From contig OY756960.1 in assembly GCA_963580455.1 (NCBI GenBank), positions 8,866,001 through 8,930,000 of the forward strand: DNA of 64,000 nucleotides, in the 5' to 3' direction. Below, one piece after another: positions 11,571 through 23,400 of this stretch (positions within the stretch are counted from its first letter, which is position 1; each line of letters opens with the position of its first letter). The notes under the pieces were generated by a model. The model was not told the origin of the DNA. It saw only the letters and a program-made list of their open reading frames with translations, and did not search any database. The position numbers were made by a program, and so were the translations under genes. Origin of the DNA: Euonymus europaeus. Taxonomy: Eukaryota; Streptophyta; Magnoliopsida; Celastrales; Celastraceae.

Positions 11571-12770
11571 GAGCTTTTAACGGTTTTTGTCCATTTGTCG
11601 TAGAAAGGTAGTTTATTGGCATCGAAATAATCTATGAAGCTTATACTCGTAAAGTTTGAAATAGAAGAACAATAAAAAGTGTACACCGAGCAACTTTCAA
11701 GGTCCGAAGTTGCTCAACTCTATCTATGGTGGAGCTTTTAACAGTTTTTGTCCATTTTTCGTAGAAAGGTAGTTTTTTCGCATCGAAATAATCTAGGTAG
11801 TTATACTTGCAAAATTTGACATAGAAGAAGAATAAAAAGTGTACACCGATCAACTTTGATGGTCCGAAGTTGCTCAACTCTATCTATGGAGGAGGTTTTA
11901 ACAGTTTTTATCCATTTGTCATAGAAAGTTGGTGTTTTGGAATCCAAATAATCTAGGAAGTTATACTCGTAAAATTTGACATAGAAGAACAATAAAAAGT
12001 GTACACCGCAACTTTCATGGTCCGAAGTTGCTCAACTCTATCTATGGAGGAGCTTTTAATGGTTTTTGTCCATTTGTCATAGATATGTGGTGTTTTGGCA
12101 TCGAAATAATCTAGGAAGCTTATACTCGTAAAATTTGACATAGAAGAACAATAAAAAGTGTACACCGAGCAACTTTCATGGTCCGAAGTTGTCAACTCTA
12201 TCTATGAAGGTGCTTTTAACGGTTTTTTTCCATATGTCATAGAAATGTGGTGTTTTGGCATCGAGGTAATCTAGAATGCTTATACACGAAAAATTTGACA
12301 TAGAAGAACAATAAAAAGTGTACACCGAGCAACTTTCATGGTCCGAAGTTTCTCAACTCTATCTATGGAGGAGCTTTTAACGGTTTTTGTCCATTTGTCA
12401 TAGAAAGGTAGTGTTTTGGAATCGAAATAATCTAGGAAGCTTATACTCGTAAAATTTGACAAAGAAGAACAATAAAAAATGTAAACCGAGCAACTTTCAT
12501 GGTCTGAAGTTGCTCAACTCTATCTATGGAGGAGCTTTTAAAGGTTTTTGTCCATTTGGCATAGAAATGTGGTGTTTTGGCTTGGAAATAATCTAGAAAG
12601 CTTATACTCGTAAAATTTAACATAGAAGAACAATAAAATGTTTACACCGAGCAAATTTCATGGTCCGAAGTTGCTCAAGTCTATCTATGGAGGAGCTTTT
12701 AACGGTTTTTGTCCATTTGTCATAGAAAGGCGGTGTTTTGGCATCGAAATAATCTAGGAAGCTTATACTC

Positions 12771-12850
12771 GAAAAATTTGACATAGAAGAACAATAAAAA
12801 GTGTATATCGTACAACTTTGATAGTTCGAAATTGCTCAACTCTCTCGATG
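12771..12850 (+). repeat. B1 junction: B arm joined to an ordinary monomer (reference copy)
   Basis: The B arm reads actcgaaaaatttgac, then gtgtatatcgtacaac, then gttcgaaattgctc and ctctctcgatgga. In C-containing units this arm always leads into the diverged C monomer. Here it runs directly into gagcttttaacgg and an ordinary monomer with gtcgtagaaaggtag and ttttttgacatc. The switch falls at the shared string gatggag. The same joint occurs repeatedly between 10.6 and 61.3 kb, for example near 10597, 33200, 35769, 39300, 43150, 50055, 56130 and 61260. It looks like a recombination product that skipped C and was then amplified. Confidence 0.75.
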
Positions 12851-13284
12851 GAGGAGCTTTTAACGGTTTTTGTCCATTTGTCGTAGAAAGGTAGTTTTTT
12901 GACATCGAAATAATCTAGGAAGCTTATACTCGTAAAATTTGACATAGAAGAACAATAAAAAGTGTACACCGAGCAACTTTCATGGTCCGAAGTTGCTCAA
13001 CTCTATCTATGGAGGAGCTTTTATCAGTTTTTGTCCATTTTTCGTAGAAAGGTAGTTTTTTCGCATCAAAATAATCTAGGAAGCTTATACTCGTAAAATT
13101 TGACATAGAAGAACAATAAAAAGTGTACACCGCAACTTTCAAGGTCCGAAGTTGCTCAACTCTATCTATGGAGGAGCTTTTAACGGTTTTTGTCCATTTG
13201 TCATAGATATGTGGTGTTTTGGCATCGAAATAATCTAGAAAGCTTATACTCATAAAATTTGACATAGAAGAACAATAAAAAGTG

Positions 13285-15819
13285 TACACCGAGCAACTTT
13301 CATGGTCCGAAGTTGCTCAACTCTATCTATGGAGGAGCTTTTAACGGTTTTTGTCCATTTGTCATAGAAAGGTGGTGTTTTGGCATCGAAATAATCTAGG
13401 AAGCTTATACTCGTAAAATTTGACATAGAAGAACAATAAAAAGTGTACAACGAGCAACTTTCATGGTCCGAAGTTTCTCAACTCTATCTATGGAGGAGCT
13501 TTTAACGGTTTTTGTCCATTTGTCATAGAAAGTTGGTGTTTTGGAATCGAAATAATCTAGGAAGCTTATACTCGTAAAATTTGACAAAGAAGAACAATAA
13601 AAAATGTAAACCGAGCAACTTTCATGGTCCGAAGTTGCTCAACTCTATCTATGGATGAGCTTTTAAAGTTTTTTGTCCATTTGGCATAGAAATGTGGTGT
13701 TTTGGCTTGGAAATAATCTATATAGCTTATACTCGTAAAATTTAACATAGAAGAACAATAAAAAGTTTACACCGAGCAACTTTCATGGTCCGAAGTTGCT
13801 CAAGTCTATCTATGGAGGAGCTTTTAACGGTTTTTGTCCATTTGTCATAGAAAGGTGGTGTTTTGGCATCGAAATAATCTAGGAAGCTTATACTCGAAAA
13901 ATTTGACATGGAAGAACAATAAAAAGTGTATATCGTACAACTTTGATAGTTCGAAATTGCTCAACTCTCTCGTTAGGGGAGCTTTTAACGGTTTTTGTCC
14001 ATTTGTCGTAGAAAGGTTGTTTATTGGCATCGAAATAATCTATGAAGCTTATACTCGTAAAGTTTGAAATAGAAGAACAATAAAAAGTGTACACCGAGCA
14101 ACTTTCAAGGTCCGAAGTTGCTCAACTCTATCTATGGTGGAGCTTTTAACAGTTTTTGTCCATTTTTCGTAGAAAGGTAGTTTTTTCGCATCGAAATAAT
14201 CTAGGTAGTTATACTTGCAAAATTTGACATAGAAGAAGAATAAAAAGTGTACACCGATCAACTTTGATGGTCCGAAGTTGCTCAACTCTATCTATGGAGG
14301 AGGTTTTAACAGTTTTTATCCATTTGTCATAGAAAGTTGGTGTTTTGGAATCCAAATAATCTAGGAAGTTATACTCGTAAAATTTGACATAGAAGAACAA
14401 TAAAAAGTGTACACCGCAACTTTCATGGTCCGAAGTTGCTCAACTCTATCTATGGAGGAGCTTTTAATGGTTTTTGTCCATTTGTCATAGATATGTGGTG
14501 TTTTGGCATCGAAATAATCTAGGAAGCTTATACTCGTAAAATTTGACATAGAAGAACAATAAAAAGTGTACACCGAGCAACTTTCATGGTCCGAAGTTGT
14601 CAACTCTATCTATGAAGGTGCTTTTAACGGTTTTTTTCCATATGTCATAGAAATGTGGTGTTTTGGCATCGAGGTAATCTAGAATGCTTATACACGAAAA
14701 ATTTGACATAGAAGAACAATAAAAAGTGTACACCGAGCAACTTTCATGGTCCGAAGTTTCTCAACTCTATCTATGGAGGAGCTTTTAACGGTTTTTGTCC
14801 ATTTGTCATAGAAAGGTAGTGTTTTGGAATCGAAATAATCTAGGAAGCTTATACTCGTAAAATTTGACAAAGAAGAACAATAAAAAATGTAAACCGAGCA
14901 ACTTTCATGGTCTGAAGTTGCTCAACTCTATCTATGGAGGAGCTTTTAAAGGTTTTTGTCCATTTGGCATAGAAATGTGGTGTTTTGGCTTGGAAATAAT
15001 CTAGAAAGCTTATACTCGTAAAATTTAACATAGAAGAACAATAAAATGTTTACACCGAGCAAATTTCATGGTCCGAAGTTGCTCAAGTCTATCTATGGAG
15101 GAGCTTTTAACGGTTTTTGTCCATTTGTCATAGAAAGGCGGTGTTTTGGCATCGAAATAATCTAGGAAGCTTATACTCGAAAAATTTGACATAGAAGAAC
15201 AATAAAAAGTGTATATCGTACAACTTTGATAGTTCGAAATTGCTCAACTCTCTCGATGGAGGAGCTTTTAACGGTTTTTGTCCATTTGTCGTAGAAAGAT
15301 AGTTTTTTGACATCGAAATAATCTAGGAAGCTTATACTCGTAAAATTTGACATAGAAGAACAATAAAAAGTGTACACCGAGCAACTTTCATGGTCCGAAG
15401 TTGCTCAACTCTATCTATGGAGGAGCTTTTATCAGTTTTTGTCCATTTTTCGTAGAAAGGTAGTTTTTTCGCATCAAAATAATCTAGGAAGCTTATACTC
15501 GTAAAATTTGACATAGAAGAACAATAAAAAGTGTACACCGCAACTTTCATGGTCCGAAGTTGCTCAACTCTATCTATGGAGGAGCTTTTAACGGTTTTTG
15601 TCCATTTGTCATAGATATGTGGTGTTTTGGCATCGAAATAATCTAGAAAGCTTATACTCATAAAATTTGACATAGAAGAACAATAAAAAGTGTACACCGA
15701 GCAACTTTCATGGTCCGAAGTTGCTCAACTCTATCTATGGAGGAGCTTTTAACGGTTTTTGTCCATTTGTCATAGAAAGGTGGTGTTTTGGCATCGAAAT
15801 AATCTAGGAAGCTTATACT
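13285..15819 (+). repeat. 2408-bp higher-order unit, copy 2 plus about 130 bp of a third
   Basis: Copy 2 repeats copy 1 at a constant shift of 2408 bp. Agreement continues past its end for roughly 130 bp (to about 15819), where actcgtaaaattt would be expected but actaaaaaaaattg occurs and a beta C-D dimer follows. The truncated third copy shows that recombination into another unit ended this local tandem. Small differences include gaaaggttg for gaaaggtag near 14019 and gaaagatag for gaaaggtag near 15298. Confidence 0.88.
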
Positions 15820-15873
15820 AAAAAAAATTGACATAAAAGAACAATAAAAAGTGTATATCGTACAACTTTGATA

Positions 15874-16190
15874 GTTCGAAATTCTCAACTCTCTCGATGG
15901 AGTTGTATTTAATAGTTTTGTCGAATTTCGACCAATATTGTTCTCTTGACAACAAAACAATTTACGAAGCGAATACTAGTAATTTTGGACATAAAGAAAC
16001 AATAAAAAGTGCATAACGAGCAACTTTCGTGGTTCGGAATTGCTCAACTCTCTTTGTAGAGGAGCTTTTATTGGTTTTCATTATTTGTCGTAGAAAGTTG
16101 GTGTTTGGGTATCGAAATAATCTAGAAAGTTATACTCGTAAAATTTGGTATAGAAGAACAATAAAATGTGTACACCGAGCAACTTTGATG
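15874..16190 (+). repeat. C-D dimer 5 (beta type)
   Basis: This is the first complete beta dimer, 317 bp. Beta differs from alpha by gaaattctcaactc (2 bp shorter than gaaattgctcaactc), gttgtatttaatag, cgaccaatattg, caactctctttgtagagg at the end of C, and a gtttgggtatcg core in D. This copy has private changes gcataacgagc, tctagaaagttatac and atttggtatag. It lies between a C-less domain and the alpha-rich domain. Its flank resembles both the window start and 48.2-48.8 kb. Confidence 0.9.
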
Positions 16191-17475
16191 GTCCGAAGTT
16201 GCTCAACTCTATCTACGGAGGAGCTTTTAACGGGTTTTGTCCATTTTTCATAGAAAGTTGGTGTTTTGGCATCGAAATAATCTAGGAAGCTTATACTCTT
16301 AAAATTTGACATAGAAGAACAATAAAAAGTGTACACCGAGAAACTTTCATGGTCCGAAGTTGTCAACTCTATCTATGAAGGTGCTTTTAACGGTTTTTGT
16401 CCATATGTCATAGAAATGTGGTGTTTTGGCATCGAAGTAATCTAGGATGCTTATACACGTAAAATTTGACATAGAAGAACAATAAAAAGCATACACCGAG
16501 CAACTTTCATGGTCCGAAGTTGCTCAACTCTATCTATGGAGGAGCTTTTAACGGTTTTTATCCATTGGCATAGAAAGTTGGTGTTTTGCAATCGAAATAA
16601 TCTAGGAAGTTGTACTCGTAAAATTTGACACAGAAGAACAAAAAAAAGTGTACACCGAGCAACTTTGATGGTCCGAAGTTGCTCAACTCTATCTATGAAG
16701 GAGCTTTTAACAGTTTTTGTCCATTTGGAATAGATATGTGGTGTTTTGGCATCGAAATAATCTATGAAGCTTATACTCGTAAAATTTGACATAGAAGAAC
16801 AGTAAAAAGTGTACACTGAGCAACTTTCATGGTCCGAGGTTGCTCAACTCTATCTATGGAGGAGCTTTTAACGGTTTTTGTCCATTTGTCATAGAAAGTT
16901 GGTGTTTTGGCATCGAAATAATCTAGGAAGTTATACTCGTAAAATTTGACATAAAAGAACAATAAAATGTGTACACCGAGCAACTTTGATGATCCGATGT
17001 TGCTCAACTCTATCTATGGTGGAGCTTTTAACGGTTTTTGTCCATTTGTCGTAGAAAGGTAGTTTTTTTGGCATCGAAATAATCTAGGAAGCTTATACTC
17101 ATAAAATTTGACATAGAAGAACAATAAAAAGTTTACACCGAGCAACTTTCATGGTCCGAAGTAGCTCAACTCTATCTATGGAGGAGCTTTTAACGATTTT
17201 TGTCCATTTGGCATAGAAATGTGGTGTTTTGGCTTGGAAAAAATCTAGAAAGCTTATACTCGTAAAATTTAACATAGGAGAACAATAAAAAGTTTACACC
17301 GAACAACTTTCATGGTCTGAAGTTGCTCAAGTCTATCTATGGAGGAGCTTTTAATGGTTTTTGTCCATTTGTCATAGAAAGGTGGTGTTTTGGCATCAAA
17401 ATAATCTAGGAAGCTTATACTCGAAAAATTTGACATAGAAGAACAATAAAAAGTGTATATCGTACAACTTTGATA
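16191..17475 (+). repeat. Eight ordinary monomers (1285-bp spacer)
   Basis: This is the second 1285-bp spacer. Its first part aligns with the window start (shift 16044 bp) and with sequence downstream of the beta dimers at 47952 and 51314. Shared markers include the short tttatccattggcatag, gttttgcaatcg, and a poly-A variant gaacaaaaaaaagtg. Its second part (about 16.8-17.4 kb) resembles the alpha-domain block at 5.7-6.4 kb. The block is therefore a mosaic between beta-linked and alpha-linked sequence. Confidence 0.8.
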
Positions 17476-17793
17476 GTTTGAAATTGCTCAACTCTCTCGA
17501 TGGAGTTGTTTTTAATAGTTTTGTCGAATTTCGACCAATATTGTTCTCTTGACAACAAAACAATTTACAAAGCGAATACTAGTAATTTTGGACATAAAGA
17601 AACAATAAAAAGTGCATACCGAGCAACTTTCGTGGTTCGGAATTGCTCAACTCTCCTTATGGAGGAGCTTTTATTGGTTTTTATTATTTGTCGTAGAAAG
17701 TTGGTGTTTGGGCATCGAAATAATCTAGGAAGTTATACTCGTAAAATTTGACATAGAAGAACAATAAAATGTGTACACCGAGCAACTTTGATG
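17476..17793 (+). repeat. C-D dimer 6 (alpha type)
   Basis: A 318-bp alpha dimer. It shares cgaccaatattg, ttacaaagcg and ggtttttattatttg with dimer 7, which follows 1441 bp later, and the two look identical by eye. The cgaccaatattg form is otherwise typical of beta, so this pair may record exchange between the two C lineages. Confidence 0.9.
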
Positions 17794-17815
17794 GTCCGAA
17801 GTTGCTCAACTCTAT

Positions 17816-18296
17816 CTACGGAGGAGCTTTTAACGGTTATTGTCCATTTTTCATAGAAAGTTGGTGTTTTGGCATCGAAATAATCTACGAAGCTTATACT
17901 CGTAAAATTTGACATAGAAGAACAATAAAAAGTGTACACCGAGCAACTTTCATGGTCCGAAGTTGTCAACTCTATCTATGAAGGAGCTTTTAACGGTTTT
18001 TGTCCATATGTCATACAAATGTGGTGTTTTGGCATCGAAATAATCTAGGAAGCTTATACTCGTAGAATTTGACATAGAAGAACAATAAAAAGTGTACACC
18101 GAGCAACTTTCATGGTCCGAAGTTGTCAACTCTATCTATGAAGGAGCTTTTAACGTTTTTTGTCCATATGTCATAGAAATGTGGTGTTTTGGCATCGAAG
18201 TAGTCTAGGATGCTTATACACGAAAAATTTGACATAGAAGAACAATGAAAAGTGTACACCGAGCAACTTTCATGGTCCGAAGTTTCTCAACTCTAT
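17816..18296 (+). repeat. 481-bp trimer, copy 1
   Basis: This three-monomer unit starts at ctacggagg. The three monomers carry ggttattgtccattttt with tctacgaagc, then catatgtcatacaaatg with the private marker actcgtagaatttg, then aacgttttttgtcc with tcgaagtagtctagg and acaatgaaaag. The adjacent 481 bp repeat it without any difference I could find. Two of its monomers carry the 1-bp deletion gaagttgtcaac, which makes the unit 481 rather than 483 bp. Confidence 0.85.
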
Positions 18297-18777
18297 CTAC
18301 GGAGGAGCTTTTAACGGTTATTGTCCATTTTTCATAGAAAGTTGGTGTTTTGGCATCGAAATAATCTACGAAGCTTATACTCGTAAAATTTGACATAGAA
18401 GAACAATAAAAAGTGTACACCGAGCAACTTTCATGGTCCGAAGTTGTCAACTCTATCTATGAAGGAGCTTTTAACGGTTTTTGTCCATATGTCATACAAA
18501 TGTGGTGTTTTGGCATCGAAATAATCTAGGAAGCTTATACTCGTAGAATTTGACATAGAAGAACAATAAAAAGTGTACACCGAGCAACTTTCATGGTCCG
18601 AAGTTGTCAACTCTATCTATGAAGGAGCTTTTAACGTTTTTTGTCCATATGTCATAGAAATGTGGTGTTTTGGCATCGAAGTAGTCTAGGATGCTTATAC
18701 ACGAAAAATTTGACATAGAAGAACAATGAAAAGTGTACACCGAGCAACTTTCATGGTCCGAAGTTTCTCAACTCTAT
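18297..18777 (+). repeat. 481-bp trimer, copy 2
   Basis: This copy repeats 17816-18296 at exactly 481 bp. A third copy begins at 18778 but within about 85 bp switches from tctacgaagc into the B arm (actcgaaaaatttg) and C-D dimer 7. A further copy lies at 19257-19735 after that dimer. The tandem is therefore a local expansion inside a repeating C-D unit. Confidence 0.85.
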
Positions 18778-18916
18778 CTACGGAGGAGCTTTTAACGGTT
18801 ATTGTCCATTTTTCATAGAAAGTTGGTGTTTTGGCATCGAAATAATCTACGAAGCTTATACTCGAAAAATTTGACATAGAAGAACAATAAAAAGTGTATA
18901 TCGTACAACTTTGATA

Positions 18917-19234
18917 GTTTGAAATTGCTCAACTCTCTCGATGGAGTTGTTTTTAATAGTTTTGTCGAATTTCGACCAATATTGTTCTCTTGACAACAAA
19001 ACAATTTACAAAGCGAATACTAGTAATTTTGGACATAAAGAAACAATAAAAAGTGCATACCGAGCAACTTTCGTGGTTCGGAATTGCTCAACTCTCCTTA
19101 TGGAGGAGCTTTTATTGGTTTTTATTATTTGTCGTAGAAAGTTGGTGTTTGGGCATCGAAATAATCTAGGAAGTTATACTCGTAAAATTTGACATAGAAG
19201 AACAATAAAATGTGTACACCGAGCAACTTTGATG
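18917..19234 (+). repeat. C-D dimer 7 (alpha type)
   Basis: This is a near-identical copy of dimer 6, 1441 bp (nine monomers) downstream. It is preceded by a hybrid monomer in which the trimer body (tctacgaagc) joins the B arm at actcg. The joint implies that exchange occurred inside a monomer, in register, between a trimer monomer and a B monomer. Confidence 0.9.
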
Positions 19235-20519
19235 GTCCGAAGTTGCTCAACTCTATCTACGGAGGAGCTTTTAACGGTTATTGTCCATTTTTCATAGAAA
19301 GTTGGTGTTTTGGCATCGAAATAATCTACGAAGCTTATACTCGTAAAATTTGACATAGAAGAACAATAAAAAGTGTACACCGAGCAACTTTCATGGTCCG
19401 AAGTTGTCAACTCTATCTATGAAGGAGCTTTTAACGGTTTTTGTCCATATGTCATACAAATGTGGTGTTTTGGCATCGAAATAATCTAGGAAGCTTATAC
19501 TCGTAGAATTTGACATAGAAGAACAATAAAAAGTGTACACCGAGCAACTTTCATGGTCCGAAGTTGTCAACTCTATCTATGAAGGAGCTTTTAACGTTTT
19601 TTGTCCATATGTCATAGAAATGTGGTGTTTTGGCATCGAAGTAGTCTAGGATGCTTATACACGAAAAATTTGACATAGAAGAACAATGAAAAGTGTACAC
19701 CGAGCAACTTTCATGGTCCGAAGTTTCTCAACTCTATCTATGGAGGAGCTTTTAACGGTTTTTGTCCATTTGTCATAGAAAGTTGGTGTTTTGGCATCGA
19801 AATAATCTAGGAAGTTATGTTCGTAAAATTTGACATAAAAGAACAATAAAATGTGTACACCGAGCAACTTTGATGGTCCGAAGTTGCTCAACTCTATCTA
19901 TGGTGGAGCATTTAACGGTTTTTGTCCATTTATCGTAGAAAGGTAGTTTTTTGGCATCGAAATAATCTAGGAAGCTTATACTCGTAAAATTTGACATAGA
20001 AGAACAATTAAAAGTGTACACCGAGAAACTTTCATGGTCTGAAGTTGCTCAACTCTATCTATGGAGGAGCTTTTAACGGTTTTTGTCCATTTGTCATAGA
20101 AAGGTGGTGTTTTGGCATCGAAATAATCTAGGAAGCTTATACTCATAAAATTTGACATAGAAGAACAATAAAAAGTATACACCGAGCAACTTTCATGGTC
20201 CGAAGTAGCTCAACTCTATCTATGGATGAGCTTTTAACGGTTTTTGTCCATTTGGCATAGAAATGTGGTGTTTTGGCTTGGAAAAAATCTAGAAAGCTTA
20301 TACTCGTAAAATTTAACATAGGAGAACAATAAAAAGTTTACACCGAACAACTTTCATGGTCTGAAGTTGCTCAAGTCTATCTATGGAGGAGCATTTAATG
20401 GTTATTGTCCTTTTGTCATAGAAAGGTGGTGTTTTGGCATCGAAATAATCTAGGAAGCTTATACTCGAAAAATTTGACATAGAAGAACAATAAAAAGTGT
20501 ATATCGTACAACTTTGATA
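19235..20519 (+). repeat. Eight ordinary monomers (1285-bp spacer), ending in the start of the 2563-bp unit
   Basis: This is the third 1285-bp spacer and aligns with 6725-8009. About 18.9-20.0 kb also aligns with 24.5-25.6 kb at a shift of 5608 bp. From about 20209 the sequence is part of the first 2563-bp higher-order unit. Type A appears near 20275 in the ggcttggaaaaaatctag form, followed by the gcatttaatggttattgtcc variant. Confidence 0.8.
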
Positions 20520-20837
20520 GTTTGAAATTGCTCAACTCTCTCGATGGAGTTGTTTTTAATAGTTTTGTCGAATTTCGACCGATATTGTTCTCTTGACAAC
20601 AAAACAATTTACGAAGCGAATACTAGTAATTTTGGACATAAAGAAACAATAAAAAGTGCATACCGAGCAACTTTCGTGGTTCGGAATTGCTCAACTCTCC
20701 TTATGGAGGAGCTTTTATTGGTTTTCATTATTTGTCGTAGAAAGTTGGTGTTTGGGCATCGAAATAATCTAGGAAGTTATACTCGTAAAATTTGACATAG
20801 AAGAACAATAAAATGTGTACACCGAGCAACTTTGATG
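20520..20837 (+). repeat. C-D dimer 8 (alpha type)
   Basis: A 318-bp alpha dimer with the common cgaccgatattg and ttacgaagcg forms. It is first of the pair within 2563-bp copy 1 and its counterpart is dimer 10. The monomer after D starts gtctgaag instead of gtccgaag, a marker repeated in dimer 10 but absent from dimers 9 and 11. Confidence 0.9.
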
Positions 20838-21961
20838 GTCTGAAGTTGCTCAACTCTATCTACGGAGGAGCTTTTAATGGTTTCTGTCCATTTTTCATAG
20901 AAAGTTGGTGTTTTGGCATCGAAATAATCTAGGAAGCTTATACTCGTAAAATTTGACATAGAAGAACAATAAAAAGTGTACACCGAGCAACTTTCATGGT
21001 CCGAAGTTGTCAACTCTATCTATGAAGGAGCTTTTAACGGTTTTTGTCCATATGTCATACAAATGTGGTGTTTTGGCATCGAATAATCTAGGATGCTTAT
21101 ACACGTAAAATTTGACATAGAAGAACAATAAAAAGTGTACACCGAGCAACTTTCATGGTCTGAAGTTTCTCAACTCTATCTATGAAGGAGCTTTTAACGG
21201 TTTTTGTCCATTTGCCATAGAAAGTTGGTGTTTTGCCATCGAAATAATCTAGGAAGTTATACTCGTAAAATTTGACATAGAAGAACAATAAAATGTGTAC
21301 ACCGAGCAACTTTGATGGTCCGAACTTGCTCAACTCTATCTATGGTGGAGCTTTTAAAGGTTTTTGTCCATTTGGCATAGAAATTTGGTGTTTTGGCTTG
21401 GAAATAATCTAGAAAGCTTATACTCGTAAAATTTAACATAGGAGAACAATAAAAAGTTTAAACCGAGCAACTTTCATGGTCCGAAGTTGCTCAAGTCTAT
21501 CTATGGAGGAGCTTTTAACGGTTTTTGTCCATTTTTCATAGAAAGGTGGTGTTTTGGCCTCGAAATAATCTAGGAAGCTTATACTCGTAAAATTTGACAT
21601 AGAAGAATAATAAAAAGTGTGCACCGAGCAACTTTCTTGGTCCGAAGTTGCTCAACTCTATCTATGGAGATTATTTTAATGGTTTTTGTCCATTTTTCAT
21701 AGAAATGTGGTGTTTTGGCTTGGAAAAAATCTAGAAAGCTTATACTCGTAAAATTTAACATAGGAGAACAATAAAAAGTTTACACCGAACAACTTTCATG
21801 GTCTGAAGTTGCTCAAGTCTATCTATGGAGGAGCTTTTAATGGTTATTGTCCTTTTGTCATAGAAAGGTGGTGTTTTGGCATCGAAATAATCTAGGAAGC
21901 TTATACTCGAAAAATTTGACATAGAAGAACAATAAAAAGTGTATATCGTACAACTTTGATA

Positions 21962-22279
21962 GTTTGAAATTGCTCAACTCTCTCGATGGAGTTGTTTTTA
22001 ATAGTTTTGTCGAATTTCGACCGATATTGTTCTCTTGACAACAAAACAATTTACGAAGCGAATACTAGTAATTTTGGACATAAAGAAACAATAAAAAGTG
22101 CATACCGAGCAACTTTCGTGGTTCGGAATTGCGCAACTCTCCTTATGGAGGAGCTTTTATTGGTTTTCATTATTTGTCGTAGAAAGTTGGTGTTTGGGCA
22201 TCGAAATAATCTAGGAAGTTATACTCGTAAAATTTGACATAGAAGAACAATAAAATGTGTACACCGAGCAACTTTGATG
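21962..22279 (+). repeat. C-D dimer 9 (alpha type)
   Basis: An alpha dimer with ggaattgcgcaactc where others have ggaattgctcaactc. The T-to-G change is repeated 2563 bp away in dimer 11 and nowhere else, which proves the two are copies. It shortens the GAGCAA/TTGCTC inverted repeat of C. The D-following monomer contains tctaccaagc, also shared with dimer 11. Confidence 0.9.
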
Positions 22280-23082
22280 GTCCGAAGTTGCTCAACTCTA
22301 TCTACGGAGGAGCTTTTAACGGTTATTGTCCATTTTTCATAGAAAGTTGGTGTTTTGGCATCGAAATAATCTACCAAGCTTATACTCGTAAAATTTGACA
22401 TAGAAGAACAATAAAAAGTGTACACCGAGCAACTTTCATGGTCCGAAGTTGTCAACTCTATCTATGAAGGAGCTTTTAACGGTTTTTGTCCATATGTCAT
22501 ACAAATGTGGTGTTTTGGCATCGAAATAATCTAGGAAGCTTATACTCGTAGAATTTGACATAGAAGAACAATAAAAAGTGTACACCGAGCAACTTTCATG
22601 GTCCGAAGTTGTCAACTCTATCTATGAAGGAGCTTTTAACGTTTTTTGTCCATATGTCATAGAAATGTGGTGTTTTGGCATCGAAGTAGTCTAGGATGCT
22701 TATACACGAAAAATTTGACATAGAAGAACAATAAAAAGTGTACACCGAGCAACTTTCATGGTCCGAAGTTTCTCAACTCTATCTATGGATGAGCTTTTAA
22801 CGGTTTTTGTCCATTTGGCATAGAAATGTGGTGTTTTGGCTTGGAAAAAATCTAGAAAGCTTATACTCGTAAAATTTAACATAGGAGAACAATAAAAAGT
22901 TTACACCGAACAACTTTCATGGTCTGAAGTTGCTCAAGTCTATCTATGGAGGAGCATTTAATGGTTATTGTCCTTTTGTCATAGAAAGGTGGTGTTTTGG
23001 CATCGAAATAATCTAGGAAGCTTATACTCGAAAAATTTGACATAGAAGAACAATAAAAAGTGTATATCGTACAACTTTGATA

Positions 23083-23400
23083 GTTTGAAATTGCTCAACT
23101 CTCTCGATGGAGTTGTTTTTAATAGTTTTGTCGAATTTCGACCGATATTGTTCTCTTGACAACAAAACAATTTACGAAGCGAATACTAGTAATTTTGGAC
23201 ATAAAGAAACAATAAAAAGTGCATACCGAGCAACTTTCGTGGTTCGGAATTGCTCAACTCTCCTTATGGAGGAGCTTTTATTGGTTTTCATTATTTGTCG
23301 TAGAAAGTTGGTGTTTGGGCATCGAAATAATCTAGGAAGTTATACTCGTAAAATTTGACATAGAAGAACAATAAAATGTGTACACCGAGCAACTTTGATG
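23083..23400 (+). repeat. C-D dimer 10 (alpha type)
   Basis: This is the counterpart of dimer 8 at a shift of 2563 bp. It follows dimer 9 by only 1121 bp (seven monomers), the shortest C-to-C distance in the window. The short interval contains the junction between the two 2563-bp copies. Confidence 0.9.

Larger units (their letters stand above)
10877..13284 (+). repeat. 2408-bp higher-order unit, copy 1
   Basis: This fifteen-monomer unit (15 x 161 minus 7) contains a B2 joint near 11562, a B1 joint near 12843 and one type A monomer, but no C. It matches the following 2408 bp with only a handful of substitutions that I could see. For example, cgatagggg near 11564 is cgttagggg near 13972, and ctttcaaggtcc near 13137 is ctttcatggtcc near 15545. 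The left limit is set by mismatches at 10860 and 10876. Confidence 0.88.
20209..22771 (+). repeat. 2563-bp higher-order unit, copy 1
   Basis: This sixteen-monomer unit (16 x 161 minus 13) contains two C-D dimers (8 and 9) spaced 1442 bp apart. It matches 22772-25334 at a constant shift of 2563 bp, and I found almost no differences. The left limit is placed by mismatches at 20207-20208 (agtagctc versus agtttctc). Distinctive monomers shared by both copies include ctatggagattattttaatgg and the gccatcgaaataatc core. Confidence 0.9.

Noticed and set aside
15815..15835. A-rich run (actaaaaaaaattg) as a retroelement poly-A tail or insertion scar.
   Set aside because: There is no target-site duplication or element body. 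Beta B arms elsewhere read actcaaaaaatttg, so this is a variant of the monomer's own A-rich stretch.
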